A stretch of 64,000 nucleotides of DNA, taken from positions 1-64,000 of the forward strand of contig JAOPGA020000879.1 in NCBI GenBank assembly GCA_026419775.2, read 5' to 3'. The stretch is from Acrasis kona (taxonomy: Eukaryota > Heterolobosea > Eutetramitea > Acrasida > Acrasidae). The translations under genes and the position numbers were made by a program. This document shows positions 1 through 9,076 of the stretch, one piece after another. Position 1 is the stretch's first letter; every line of letters starts with the position of its first letter. The notes under the pieces were generated by a model, which was not told the DNA's origin, did not search any database, and was given only the letters and a program-made list of their open reading frames with translations.

Positions 1-689
1 TGGCAGGGGGCAGGAGATGGAGTATATGTGTTCTCCCGTACAGGCGAGAGCAGTTGAGCGGTGGACCGAATGACGGGACCAGGGGTGCAGGGCTCAGCAA
101 CGACGAGGGGGAGTCGTGGGGAGAGTGTTGCAGCGGCAGTGGTCGCGGTGGTGTCGGCGGTGTTGGCGGCAGAGGCGGGTTTTGACGCTTTGGACGCTTT
201 GGCGTCATAGATGTTCTTGAAGAACGCTTTTTTCCTCAAACTCCTCTTGGAGTTGGGGTCAGCAGGAGTCTGCTTGCGGGTGCTCTGAGACTTCTGTTTA
301 AGAGGTCGCCCATTGCGGCCTATTAAAACCCAACTGCCATTTGGGGTGAAACTGAGGGCAGAAGCAGCCTCATTAGGGGAGACGGTTGAATTGGAGGCTT
401 GGACCGTCTGTGTTTGGGCGGGTGCCGGAGATGCATTCGCAGGATTTGAATTGGAATCAGGTTGAACGGAAGGTTGTTTCTTCTTGTTCTTCTTGTTCAA
501 CTTCTTGCTCCTGGAAGGTTGCTTCTTCTTGTTGGCGGCCTCATTTGACATAGGGACGGAGCGGGTGGAGGCGCCAATGATGAACCACTTGTTGTGCTCA
601 ACAACCGTAATATAATCGTCAGCATTGCAGACTTCAATAGTGAAGTCGGTGGCAAAGTGAGCTCCAAGGTTGTAATTGATAGTGAGCAT
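1..689 (-). CDS. Open frame leaving the left edge, Lys/Pro/Ser/Ala-rich, unknown
   Basis: On the minus strand an open frame runs from an ATG at 687-689 to the window edge without a stop, at least 229 codons. The first 45 or so residues are ordinary (they include VVEHNKWFIIGAS). Then comes a Lys-rich stretch near residues 50-75, followed by Pro/Ser/Ala/Thr-rich low complexity with a short ordered island (SWVLIGRNGRPLK). The frame is noticeably more GC-rich than the flanks. An in-frame TGA lies about 40 nt upstream of the ATG, so either the N-terminus is here or an earlier exon exists. I do not recognise the family. Composition and neighbours suggest a structural (ORF1-like) protein of a mobile element, but no motif proves it. 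Its stop lies outside the window. Confidence 0.4.
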   Translation of the reverse strand, partial: MLTINYNLGAHFATDFTIEVCNADDYITVVEHNKWFIIGASTRSVPMSNEAANKKKQPSRSKKLNKKNKKKQPSVQPDSNSNPANASPAPAQTQTVQASNSTVSPNEAASALSFTPNGSWVLIGRNGRPLKQKSQSTRKQTPADPNSKRSLRKKAFFKNIYDAKASKASKPASAANTADTTATTAAATLSPRLPLVVAEPCTPGPVIRSTAQLLSPVRENTYTPSPAPC

Positions 690-1069
690 GTATTTCGAAA
701 TGTGAAGTTCGCGGAGAGTGGATTCGATGCGGAGAAGTCAATAAGAGTAAAGACATCACTATGTCATCCGGTTCAGAGTATGTTTGTACGACATGCTGGA
801 CACCTACTGGACCGACAGATACACTTCTTTGAAGATTTTTAGACTCGTAATGACCTTATCCATCCAGTATCTGATAATAGAGCGTGAATATGTTGGGAAT
901 ACTTTCATTGCTTTTGATACACCATGATGAGATACATATACAGCTGCTACCTTTTCTACTTTGATGGTAATTCAAAAGATGCTTCAAGGTTATTTCTACT
1001 TTGATGGTCATTTTGTTAGGCTCTTTAAATTGTACTTTAATGGCGAAAACTCGAGCTTAAAAGCAAAAA
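690..1069. other. Intergenic stretch, nothing recognised
   Basis: I see no supported gene here. The stretch contains a short near-duplicate, 'atttctactttgatggt' (about 953-968 and 989-1006), separated by a TTCAAGG-containing spacer. No RNA gene or terminal repeat is apparent. Confidence 0.4.
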
Positions 1070-1936
1070 ATGCTACCACCATTTTCAACAAACAACAAAG
1101 CAAGCATGGCAAGGAAGACTCTATCAAAGAAAGCTGACATTGACCAACAAACGTTAACTCAGATGGCAAGACGCAGCCGTCAACCAAACCGCGACCCGGA
1201 CTTCGTTTACAAGGACCAAACAGAGAACCAAAGAGAGATTAATGAGCTGAAGAGCCCAAACAACTGTCAAGACTCAGACGAAGAAGACAATCTCTTTCAG
1301 ATGGACATGCAGGCACTCGACGACGCTGCCGCGTTTCAAGAATCCATCTTCGCGGCTTCTGAAAGGGCTGATCGTGGCAATTGCAGTTTGGAACAAGACT
1401 TTGTGTGTGACAGATCTGAAGAGGACTGCAACGGTGTGCAGGAATGCGCAGCAGACAGTAAACGCACACATCATCCAAGTGAAGTAGCACAAGAGAGGGA
1501 AGCAAAGAGGGCTAGGCTGCAGGCTGAGGCTGAGGAGCGCAGAAAATTGCGTGAGGCGGAGAGACGTGCCAGGCAACAAGAGCGTGAACAAGAAAAGATC
1601 AGACGTGAACAAGAGAGAATCAGTAAGAGGGAGAGACGTGAACGAGAGATCAGACAGGCCAAAGAACACCGTGAATACCTGAAACAGCAGAGACAATTGC
1701 AGAAAGATTACAAGAGATCAGAGAGAGAGTAGAGACGACTTTTGAAAGAGAAAGANGTGCAGCAAAAGAAGGAGCAAAGAAGACTAGAGAAGGAAGAAAA
1801 AGACAAAAAGAAGAACCACATGAAAGAACTAAAGACAAGAGCACGTCGCGGGGTCCAGAACGTGTCCTTCCAACGCTTCCTAGAGATGAATAAAGTTGTC
1901 TCTTACTTTCCCCATTGTAAACCCCATATATGGTGA
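1070..1936 (+). pseudogene. Interrupted frame for a charged Arg/Glu-rich coiled-coil protein
   Basis: One reading frame spans this interval but is interrupted, and it contains an ambiguous base (N at 1756). The N-terminal third is basic and mixed. The middle is acidic with three Cys near C-S-L-E-Q-D-F-V-C-D. The rest is a long, almost pure E/R/Q/K helix typical of a single alpha-helix or coiled coil. An AATAAA lies near its end (about 1888). No known family is recognised. It stands next to the tyrosine-recombinase frame on the opposite strand and may belong to the same element or be unrelated. I treat it as a broken element-associated ORF. Confidence 0.35.
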
Positions 1937-2286
1937 AAAAAATGGTAAACTTGTATTAAATTTTGAGTTTTTACAATTCCCAGACATTTCCGCAGAGAGC
2001 TTCTGCAGAATCCGTGAAATTCTATTGGACGGATTATGGAATCTTCACTTGGACCTCACTCGGATTTTGTTACAAAACACATTTTATTGTAATGTTAGAA
2101 CTGTACATTAGTAAAATGACAGTTATTGAATACAATCTCCTTCCCGCTGGATGTAGTGACTTCTTTCTATTGTACGGATGGTGTGTTTGTTTCCGTATCA
2201 ACATCTCTAACATCAATTTCGTCCTCATCAGAATCGATATTAGGGTAATCATCTTTTGAAGACGATGACACCGCTTTTGGTACAAC

Positions 2287-2886
2287 TCAGTCTTTGAATG
2301 GGTTCTCATTCTGCAGTGCTGATACCACTTTCCTTGCAATCTTTGGACGAACATTCTTCTCAGAATCAATGTATACTTGCGACGTGGATGTGTTTTTATG
2401 CCGAAGCATGGCTTGAATTTCCACAGCTGTAAAACCTGCAGATACCATAGATGTTGCAAGAGAATGGCGTCCTGAGTGGCTTGTATAACGTTCCAAACCT
2501 GTTTTTGCTTTCGCAGCATTGGCTCCAAGTTTCAATCTTCTTGCTTCGCAAATTTTCCCTGTCCTAATCTCTTCTTGTACATCGTCTGGCAAAAATTTTG
2601 CATAATGCGTCATGATGTCCTTGAAAATATTGNGTATAGGGTTGATACCAATCTGCTTCTTTTCTGAGAAGTACCCTCCATTCTTTGTTGACACAAAATA
2701 TCTCCACACTCTTCCTGTGAGTTGCTTGTTATCAACACCTTCAGCACATGCGTCTCGATAATGTAAGAAAAGTTGATACGGACAGATATTGTAAAGTTTG
2801 AATTTCCCATCAACAATTCCTTCAACACCAAGTTCCTGTTCAACATTAGATTTGCTGACCACATCTGAATCCAATTTTTGGATCAC
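2287..2886 (-). mobile_element. Tyrosine recombinase, C-terminal catalytic part (Crypton- or DIRS/Ngaro-like element remnant)
   Basis: The 199-residue frame ends with a classic tyrosine-recombinase (phage-integrase fold) catalytic region: H-x-x-R in TSHSGRHSLATSM, a second His in AMLRHKNTST, and the nucleophile Tyr in SQVYIDSEK. The spacing (about 23 residues from HxxR to RH, 9 to the Tyr) fits the family. The N-terminal core-binding half is short or absent and the apparent start is not an ATG, so this is a partial or broken copy. No reverse transcriptase lies beside it in a matching orientation. A Crypton-type DNA transposon is therefore somewhat favoured over DIRS/Ngaro, but the class is not settled. 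An N at 2633 falls inside the frame. Charged ORFs on the plus strand flank it on both sides (1070-1936 and 3106-3591). Confidence 0.7.
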
Positions 2887-2934
2887 TCATTTTTTTAAAC
2901 ATAAGAGACAGCTTTTCCCGTTTACTTTTCGCTC

Positions 2935-3044
2935 AGGATATTTTTGCTCACTCGTGTGTCACTCTTTCGGACTTTGTTCCGCTCGGCGGAGCCTCCGCTA
3001 CACTCAGTCCTCACTCGTTCCGCACTCGTTCGCAAAAATATCCT
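2935..3044. repeat. 13-bp inverted repeat around a CACTCG-rich hairpin block
   Basis: AGGATATTTTTGC at 2935-2947 is repeated perfectly inverted at 3032-3044. The 84 bp between them is GC-rich and full of CACTC/CACTCGTTCCG words and a small hairpin (GCGGA-gcc-TCCGC). The block lies exactly between the minus-strand recombinase frame and the plus-strand acidic ORF. It could be a divergent promoter, a recombinase binding or crossover site, or an element end. Confidence 0.6.
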
Positions 3045-3105
3045 TCGCCCGCAGACGTGACGGAAAATTCCAGATCCATCCTCCTCACCACAAGGCATCA
3101 CACAG

Positions 3106-3591
3106 ATGATGGACACCGTGAAAGTTTACAATAAATATATGAGAGAGGGAAAGCTCATGGATTGTTTCACCGAGAACAACGCCAGCAGCACCTGCTCAGA
3201 AACTACTCAGCCACACCAACAATCACACCATGCCAACACCAATGAGGAACACGCCAGCTCCAATGAAGACAAGGACAGCATCAGTGATGAGGCTCGACCA
3301 AGGCGCTATGGTAAGGACTGCGATCCCAACCAAACATACGGTGCCAACAATAGTGATGATGACCAAGATGATGAAAGTACTCAGGAGCATTATCCAGAAC
3401 CAGTTGCAAGTGCAAGCGGTTCAAGTTCAAGTGATGCAATTGATATCGATACTGAAGTTGATCACCAAGAGGTATACGCACTCAAGAAGATGCGCATCAT
3501 CCAAATGCGCAGGGAAGCATTACAAGCTGCTCTTGACAACCTTGATTCGCAGTATGAGGAGCTTGAGAGGTTGTATCTGAACTTCGATTAA
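3106..3591 (+). CDS. Acidic low-complexity protein with C-terminal coiled coil, unknown
   Basis: This is a complete 161-codon frame starting ATGATGGAC. The N-terminal 20 residues are ordered, residues 25-120 are Asp/Glu/Ser/Asn-rich and presumably disordered, and the C-terminal 40 residues form a heptad-like helix (ALKKMRIIQMRREALQAAL, then EELERLYLNF). It ends with TAA, and AATAAA follows within about 30 nt. No family is recognised. Its start lies 60 bp from the inverted-repeat block and it diverges from the recombinase frame, so it may be an accessory ORF of that element. The LINE A 3' end abuts its 3' end. Confidence 0.45.
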   Translation: MMDTVKVYNKYMREGKLMDCFTENNASSTCSETTQPHQQSHHANTNEEHASSNEDKDSISDEARPRRYGKDCDPNQTYGANNSDDDQDDESTQEHYPEPVASASGSSSSDAIDIDTEVDHQEVYALKKMRIIQMRREALQAALDNLDSQYEELERLYLNFD

Positions 3592-3599
3592 TTTATAAT

Positions 3600-6500
3600 T
3601 TCTTGTTCTGAAAAAATAAAATTTCATTTTTACAAAAAATTGGCTAATTTGATTGCTCTTGACAATACATCCATACTAGTGTAACCAAGTAAACTAGCAT
3701 AAATAGTAGCTTTGCGTTTGTCAGTCGTAGGATGTTTGTCAAAATCAAAACCACTTTGATATAGTGTGAATGGAAGACCCCAGAATTTAAATGAGCCCTT
3801 TATGAGTGATCCTGGCAGCATGTTGCTTTGAATCAGGTCATTGATTGATTGCATTGCATCATATGTGTATGGCAAATTTTTGCGACAATTTAGAAACACA
3901 TGGGATTGGTCCTCATGTTGCAAACAACACCTCGGGTATTTGGTGTTGCTAATTTGGTTGTTGTTGTCCCAATACTGCATTTTAGAAAGTGTGCAGTTGA
4001 TTGGAACGGAGACGGAGGAGGAAGATCTGTTTGGGTTGTGACATAAGGTTGGTGTCAACGCTGGCTTTAATATTATATTCATCATGGAGAATATTATATT
4101 TGTAGTCAGAGGAGTTGGAGATGGTGGACAGAAGGTAGTCGGAGACTGCACTACGGAAAGAGGAGTGTGGAACTTCTTCACCTCTACAAACAATGTCAAA
4201 GAGATGTGACAATGGAGGACTAATGTCATTGATGTAGTCCCAGTTTTGCAAATTTATCCGCTGCTTCATTTCCAGGAATGTTGGCGTGGGCCTGGACATA
4301 AAAGAACTCGCAGCTAGCAAAACAATTCTTCTCTGTAACAATAGCAGAGAGAAGCTGATTGTCATATACACAAAGCTTTTTTTCTATAGAAGTCAGCTTT
4401 GAGAGCAAGCATAGAAGTGATGTCTCATGATATCGCGGGAAAGATTCAGGGGAGAGCAAATGAATGCATCTCGCAAAGCTGTGTATTCCCTCGCAACTAA
4501 GTCAGGGGAGAGCAAATGAATGCATCTCGCAACCGCTATTATCTGCTTTGAGGTCTCAATTCAATCATGCACGTTTTGTTGCCCTTACATAATTACTTAC
4601 ATTTGATGATGGATCAATTGCTTGTTGGTTTGTATTCATTTTGTTGAATAGAAAGACTCCTTCAAGTTCAATTAGATTATTTTTATTTTGTTCAACCAAA
4701 TTTGGAAGAGTATTAAACCAATGGGGTAATGAGTATTCTTGTGTGTATTTCGGCTTTGAGTGAGTTAAAGCTTGGAGAAATCCATAGAGTTCCGCTCTGT
4801 AATTGTTGGCTATGCCAGGTATTCTTCCATACTCTACCTTATCAAGTCCTTACTATTTACTACCACATAAGCAGCAATAGTTTTGTCTTTGTTTGCAGAG
4901 CCATCTGTGTACCAAGTGACAACATTTCCATCGCTATTGATATCGTTAGAGGTGGGACTAACAAGGTTAGAGCGAGCTTCTTCAAGGAATAGTGCGACTT
5001 TTCCTTTGTCTGGCGAGGCCATAGTGCGTGACACTGTCCTGATATAGAATTCCTTTAAGTTGACATCTAAGATATCCGAAAGTTGTTGGACTTTATCAAC
5101 ATTAGACCAGAAGGGGTCATTCAAAAGGTGTATACTCTTTGCAGCAAGAACACGTGAGGTCTCAGAATCAGTTGTGTGCTTGTTACAGGCTGTGAGTACA
5201 TACGAGGATGCATTCTTTAGCAGCGAGTTGTCAACTATGTGCAGATTAGCGGAGTATAGCAGATTGCACGAGTTCACCAGATAAGAGTTCACCCGATTGG
5301 TATGGGAGATTCGTGTTTTGGACATTGCTGGGTGCACATGCAACCTATTGGCCAGTTGAATGTCAAAGAATCGTCGCCTGGTGGTGGCGAAGAGATGCGG
5401 ATCAGTGCCAGAGTTTAAGGACTTGTGTAGCCCAACAAAAACTTCAGTTTTGATCAGCGTGGAGGGATGGCCTAGTCCATATTCACCTCTGTTCGGTGGA
5501 GCAAAAAGAAATAGTCTACCCATGTTTCTCCTCCATATTCCGGCAATGTCAATAAAGGAGGAAGAGACCAGACTGTCTAATTGCTGGAATTGTGTGTTGT
5601 TCCAGCTGAAGCAGTCTGCAGCGTATGTTATAGTCGGAATAATGATTGTATTCACGGCCATGATGAGCTGGTTGACAGGGAGGAAATGGTTCCTAAGCTT
5701 CTCAAATTTCTTTCTGACCTGCGAGGTGATATGGTCAACGTGGCCAGAATGAGAACCATCAGCTGAGAAGTGGGCGCCGAGGTAACGTATGGGCTCTTGC
5801 GGGATAAGAGATACAATGGGTGTACCATCGATGAGTATGGATGGTGGATTGGTTGTATTAAAACCGTGGGTGTTGGTACAGAGAAATGTTTTAGAGGCAT
5901 TTATCTCTAGACCGGTGCCATTTATAGCCACAAGTAGGGCGTCCATAAGCAGCTGCAGGTGTTGGATGTTGTCTGATGCTAGCGCAACATCATCTGCGTA
6001 GAGAAGAGAAGAGATACAAATGCATTCGTCATGAGTGAATTTGTATCCGAGGTTCATGGAGTTAATTTTATCCGCAATGGCATCAACGAAGAAGTTGAAC
6101 AGGAGTGGTGATAGAATGTCGCCCTGTTGCACTCCTCTGCAGACTTTGAATTTCTCTGTGATGCCAAGACCAGTTATGACATCACTGTAGGCGTCAGAAT
6201 AGAGTCCATCGATCATCTCAATGAAGTCTACGGGGATGCCCATGTGGCGAAGCGCCACAAACAGTGATGATTGGAAAATAGAGTCAAACGCCTTTGTGAA
6301 GTCAATGGTACAAAGGTGGAAATCATCCATGTTTTTGTGGACAGATTGTAGGACAAACTTAGGATCGAAGGAGACAGCTCCTGAGTGATCAATAAGCGCT
6401 GTGAGAGTGAGAGTCTTCGCTGTAGAGTTTATGTGGCGAAACCACTTCTTGCGGTTTTGAAAGAAGTTCCGGTTTCTGGTCTTAATGCCATTGATCCGCC

Positions 6501-6906
6501 TGTCTTTAGACTCACTCTGAATGGTAGCCACTAATTCCTCTGCAGATACCTTCACATAATTGTCGGCGTCAAGAGCGAGGTCATCATCAACCTGTAGAGC
6601 ACTAGTAGAGCTGTCGATATCAAACATATTGTTCAATATTTGGTCACGTTCGCGTTGGGCGAAACGAAGAGCTTTTCTAGCTTTCCTCACATTCTTACTG
6701 TCGAATGTGTCAGGTTTTGGTGGTTTGTCAAACCTCACGGGAGGAGACGGTTTATTTCGAACTGACAAAATTCTGGTAGAAATATCCATGGTGACTAACC
6801 GATGGTCAGTATGAACAAATTCTTGAGAACTTGTTTCATAGCGAGTGACCTCTGAAATGGTAGCCTTGGATCCGATATTGGTGCGGATTATGAGACACGA
6901 ACTCAT
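3600..6906 (-). mobile_element. LINE A: 5'-truncated non-LTR retrotransposon (RT + RNase H + zinc knuckle), decayed
   Basis: A 690-codon frame (6906 to 4834) begins at the very end of an AP-type endonuclease (HTDHRLVTMDIS) and continues into a reverse transcriptase: motif A TIDFTKAFDS, motif B RGVQQGDILSPLLFNFF and an intact catalytic YADDVALAS. An RNase H domain then starts (WYTDGSANKDKT). The segment before motif A is too short to hold the usual RT motifs 0-2, indicating an internal deletion. After 4834 the frame is lost and coding resumes in pieces at about 4459 (RNase H end, HANIPGNEAADKFAKLG) and 4229-3630 (C-terminal CPRCCLQHEDQSHVFLNC zinc knuckle). Missing 5' sequence is typical of target-primed insertion. 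The 3' end lies just below 3630; I cannot define the target-site duplication. The domain order fits RNase H-bearing clades (I/Jockey/Tad group), though the exact clade is unsettled. Confidence 0.88.
4446..4532. repeat. 31-bp direct repeat, period 56, inside LINE A
   Basis: The 31-bp sequence at 4446-4476 (begins tcaggggagagcaaatg) recurs exactly at 4502-4532. It lies in the disrupted RNase H part of LINE A and looks like a local tandem duplication that arose after insertion. Confidence 0.85.
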
Positions 6907-7655
6907 TTATTACACTTTGTACTTTGGTTCATTTTCATTTGGATGACAGTCTGTTGTAATAAATACATTCACGGTTGACGGTGTAGAGTCTCTCTGCCAG
7001 CGAAGATGTTGCCACAGGAAACGCACAATATATGCTCCACTATATTGTATGACAAAGCCAATCAAAAATTAAATTAGAACAGATATGAACAGAATCAATC
7101 TCATAAGCCAGCCAGGCTGCAATCAAAAAGACAGTCAAAATTCGAGGTTATATCCAGAACAACCAATGCAACGCTACTAGATAGTATTATTGTATAACTT
7201 TGTTTGACAAGTTGTAACATCTCCAAAGCAGATGACTTGTCGGCCTTTATCTTGTCAGCACAATTATATTTCCTTGATATATACAATCTCAAACATGACA
7301 GTGGTGAATAAGTAACTATATATTAACATGTTTTTGTTTGTTTTGTTGTATGTGTTAAAGGGTCTACCTGATGTAATGACCAAAATAAACAATAATTCTT
7401 CCAAAAAGAATTGGACCCTTCCACTTTTGTTCACAGATAATTTCTAATTCACCGAAGCATACAACACGCTTTAAAAGCAATCACGCAGGTGGATAGTTTC
7501 TTCCATGTTAGAAAGCCCGTAAAATAGACGTCTTAAGACTTTCAGTTGAGCACAGAACCGTGCAAAAATTGAAAGAATCAAAAAGTGTTTATTTCTTGAT
7601 GCCTTAAAGTTTATCTTTCATATTCATCATCAGATTTGGAAACAGAGTGATCAGA
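6907..7655. other. Intergenic stretch beyond the LINE A 5' break, nothing recognised
   Basis: I see no supported gene in this AT-rich stretch. LINE A stops abruptly at its left end. The short frames here have no family signature and do not look like coding sequence. Confidence 0.5.
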
Positions 7656-7980
7656 TTAAATCCCACAATCAATTTCAAACTCAGAGTCAGTGTTGTCCCC
7701 AAAATCTTCACCTTCTAAATCTTGAACAAATCCATCTTTAAATCTCTCAGGTACATTATAAATTCGAGTTGGCTGAAGCTGATCTTGAGATGAATCTGTT
7801 TGTTGCCCTTCTTCTTGCATTACTTTTGCTTTCTTTTTCGGCCTTTTCAAACTGGATTTATGACTCTCACTCTTTCCACTTTTTTGTTGAGACAAATTAA
7901 ACAATTCTTTGTAGTTTACAATTTTCTTACCTTGATTCTGCTGCTTCTAGTTTTTTTATAATGTCAACTTTTAAGTCCAC
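7656..7980 (-). pseudogene. Fragment of a Lys-rich, acidic-tailed protein, unknown
   Basis: The minus-strand frame ends at 7656 with an acidic tail (DGFVQDLEGEDFGDNTDSEF) preceded by a basic, NLS-like stretch (SSLKRPKKKAKV). The frame extends upstream of its first ATG through IVNYKELFNLSQQ to an in-frame stop near 7950. Another frame above it reads VDLKVDIIKKLEAAES. Either a very short intron or a frame break separates the two. Acidic tails like this occur at the ends of some transposases, but no catalytic motif is present. I do not assign a family. Confidence 0.3.
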
Positions 7981-7985
7981 CAGTT

Positions 7986-8971
7986 TTGATGATGACAATT
8001 CTCTGCACGTCGATGTTTACAAAAACCAAGTTGAGTGACCCTCAACATGTCACATTAGACCACAAGTCGGTCAGTGCACCGCAAAAGAAAGAAAGATGGA
8101 AAACTTACAGAAAGAAAAGCTTATTTAGGTACTATGGACGCCGATACAAGAAACATTGGAGAGAAATGTCAAACAACGAATTTTACATTGCAATGATTAA
8201 AAACAAGAAAGATTACTTTGTTTTGAAAGACCACAAACTATTTAAAACTAAAATAAAGCATGCATATTCTGACGGACCTTGTTAGCTTCTTACAACCTTT
8301 TGTGTCACAAAACCGTTGGGATATTTTGGCGCCCGAACGAAATGATAAAAGGCAACCCAAAAAAGATTGTGAAATTGTTTTTAATAAACGGACACACTTA
8401 AAGAGGGATAAAGAACATCTAGGATACTCACATAACATGCAAGCAGTAACAAACAACATGGAAGTAGACAACAACAGAAGGAGTAAAATGGGACGAAGAA
8501 CCTAGTGAGGAAATCCTCAAAAATATCGAGGAAGGGAATGCGTCCAACAAAATGAAAGAATGGATCAAGAGACCCGTTAATGACGCCGGACGAGAACTGC
8601 TATTCGTATTCCTATTGGGAAAACCGAATAACGTTGACGAATCCGATCTTGAAAAGATAATCGAGGAAATCAGCGCAGAAATTGGATCGAGTGCCAGGGT
8701 AACCCCCATGAGAATACCCGGTTTTGAATTAAACTTCATGACTATTGAGGACCGCGACACTATCTATGAAAAGATACTTGAAAAAGAACACATGAGAAAA
8801 AATTTCATAGCATACAAGGCGCTCACAGTCAATGACCTGGTGAAAGGACAAATACCGAAATACACCATCAAGATTAAAACAGCCCTACTACACGAACCAC
8901 GAGTGTGGAGAATGCTTGAAGGACTCGAGATCGCATACATTGAGGGGTTTGGGGAAAATTGGAACATATAA
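7986..8971 (+). pseudogene. Broken ORF of an unidentified element (possible ORF1-like nucleic-acid-binding protein)
   Basis: Coding-like sequence continues in three plus-strand pieces: about 7986-8285 (WKTYRKKSLFRYYGRRYKKH), 8260-8505 (NRWDILAPERNDKR) and about 8475-8971. The last begins upstream of the ATG at 8552 as VKWDEEPSEEILKN and ends EIAYIEGFGENWNI. The last two meet near 8480 in different frames. The 8552-8971 part, 139 residues, has alternating beta/alpha character reminiscent of the RRM-like fold of LINE ORF1 proteins; this is a weak inference. It converges with the ORF1-like gene at 9077-10582. No RT or transposase motif accompanies it. Confidence 0.35.
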
Positions 8972-8987
8972 AGATATAAAGATAGAT

Positions 8988-8993
8988 TTTATT
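8988..8993 (-). promoter_or_regulatory. Poly(A) signal AATAAA for the 9077-10582 ORF
   Basis: AATAAA on the minus strand lies about 85 nt past the stop of the ORF1-like gene, suggesting that the ORF has its own 3' end and is not read into further coding sequence. Confidence 0.5.
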
Positions 8994-9076
8994 AGTCCAC
9001 AAGACCAAGGTTTAGGGTGACAGAAACGACCAGAATGTTCGAGTCCAGACGTCAAGTGGGCAATGATATGGACGCT

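Noticed and set aside
1239-1696. Several minus-strand ORFs opposite the Arg/Glu-rich frame
   Set aside because: Low-complexity codons on the plus strand leave antisense frames open; no independent support.
8327-8338. 12-mer TGGCGCCCGAAC identical to the start of a lysine-tRNA primer-binding site of retroviruses
   Set aside because: It lies inside a coding-like frame (RWDILAPERND), with no LTR, polypurine tract or RT nearby. Chance match is the simpler explanation.
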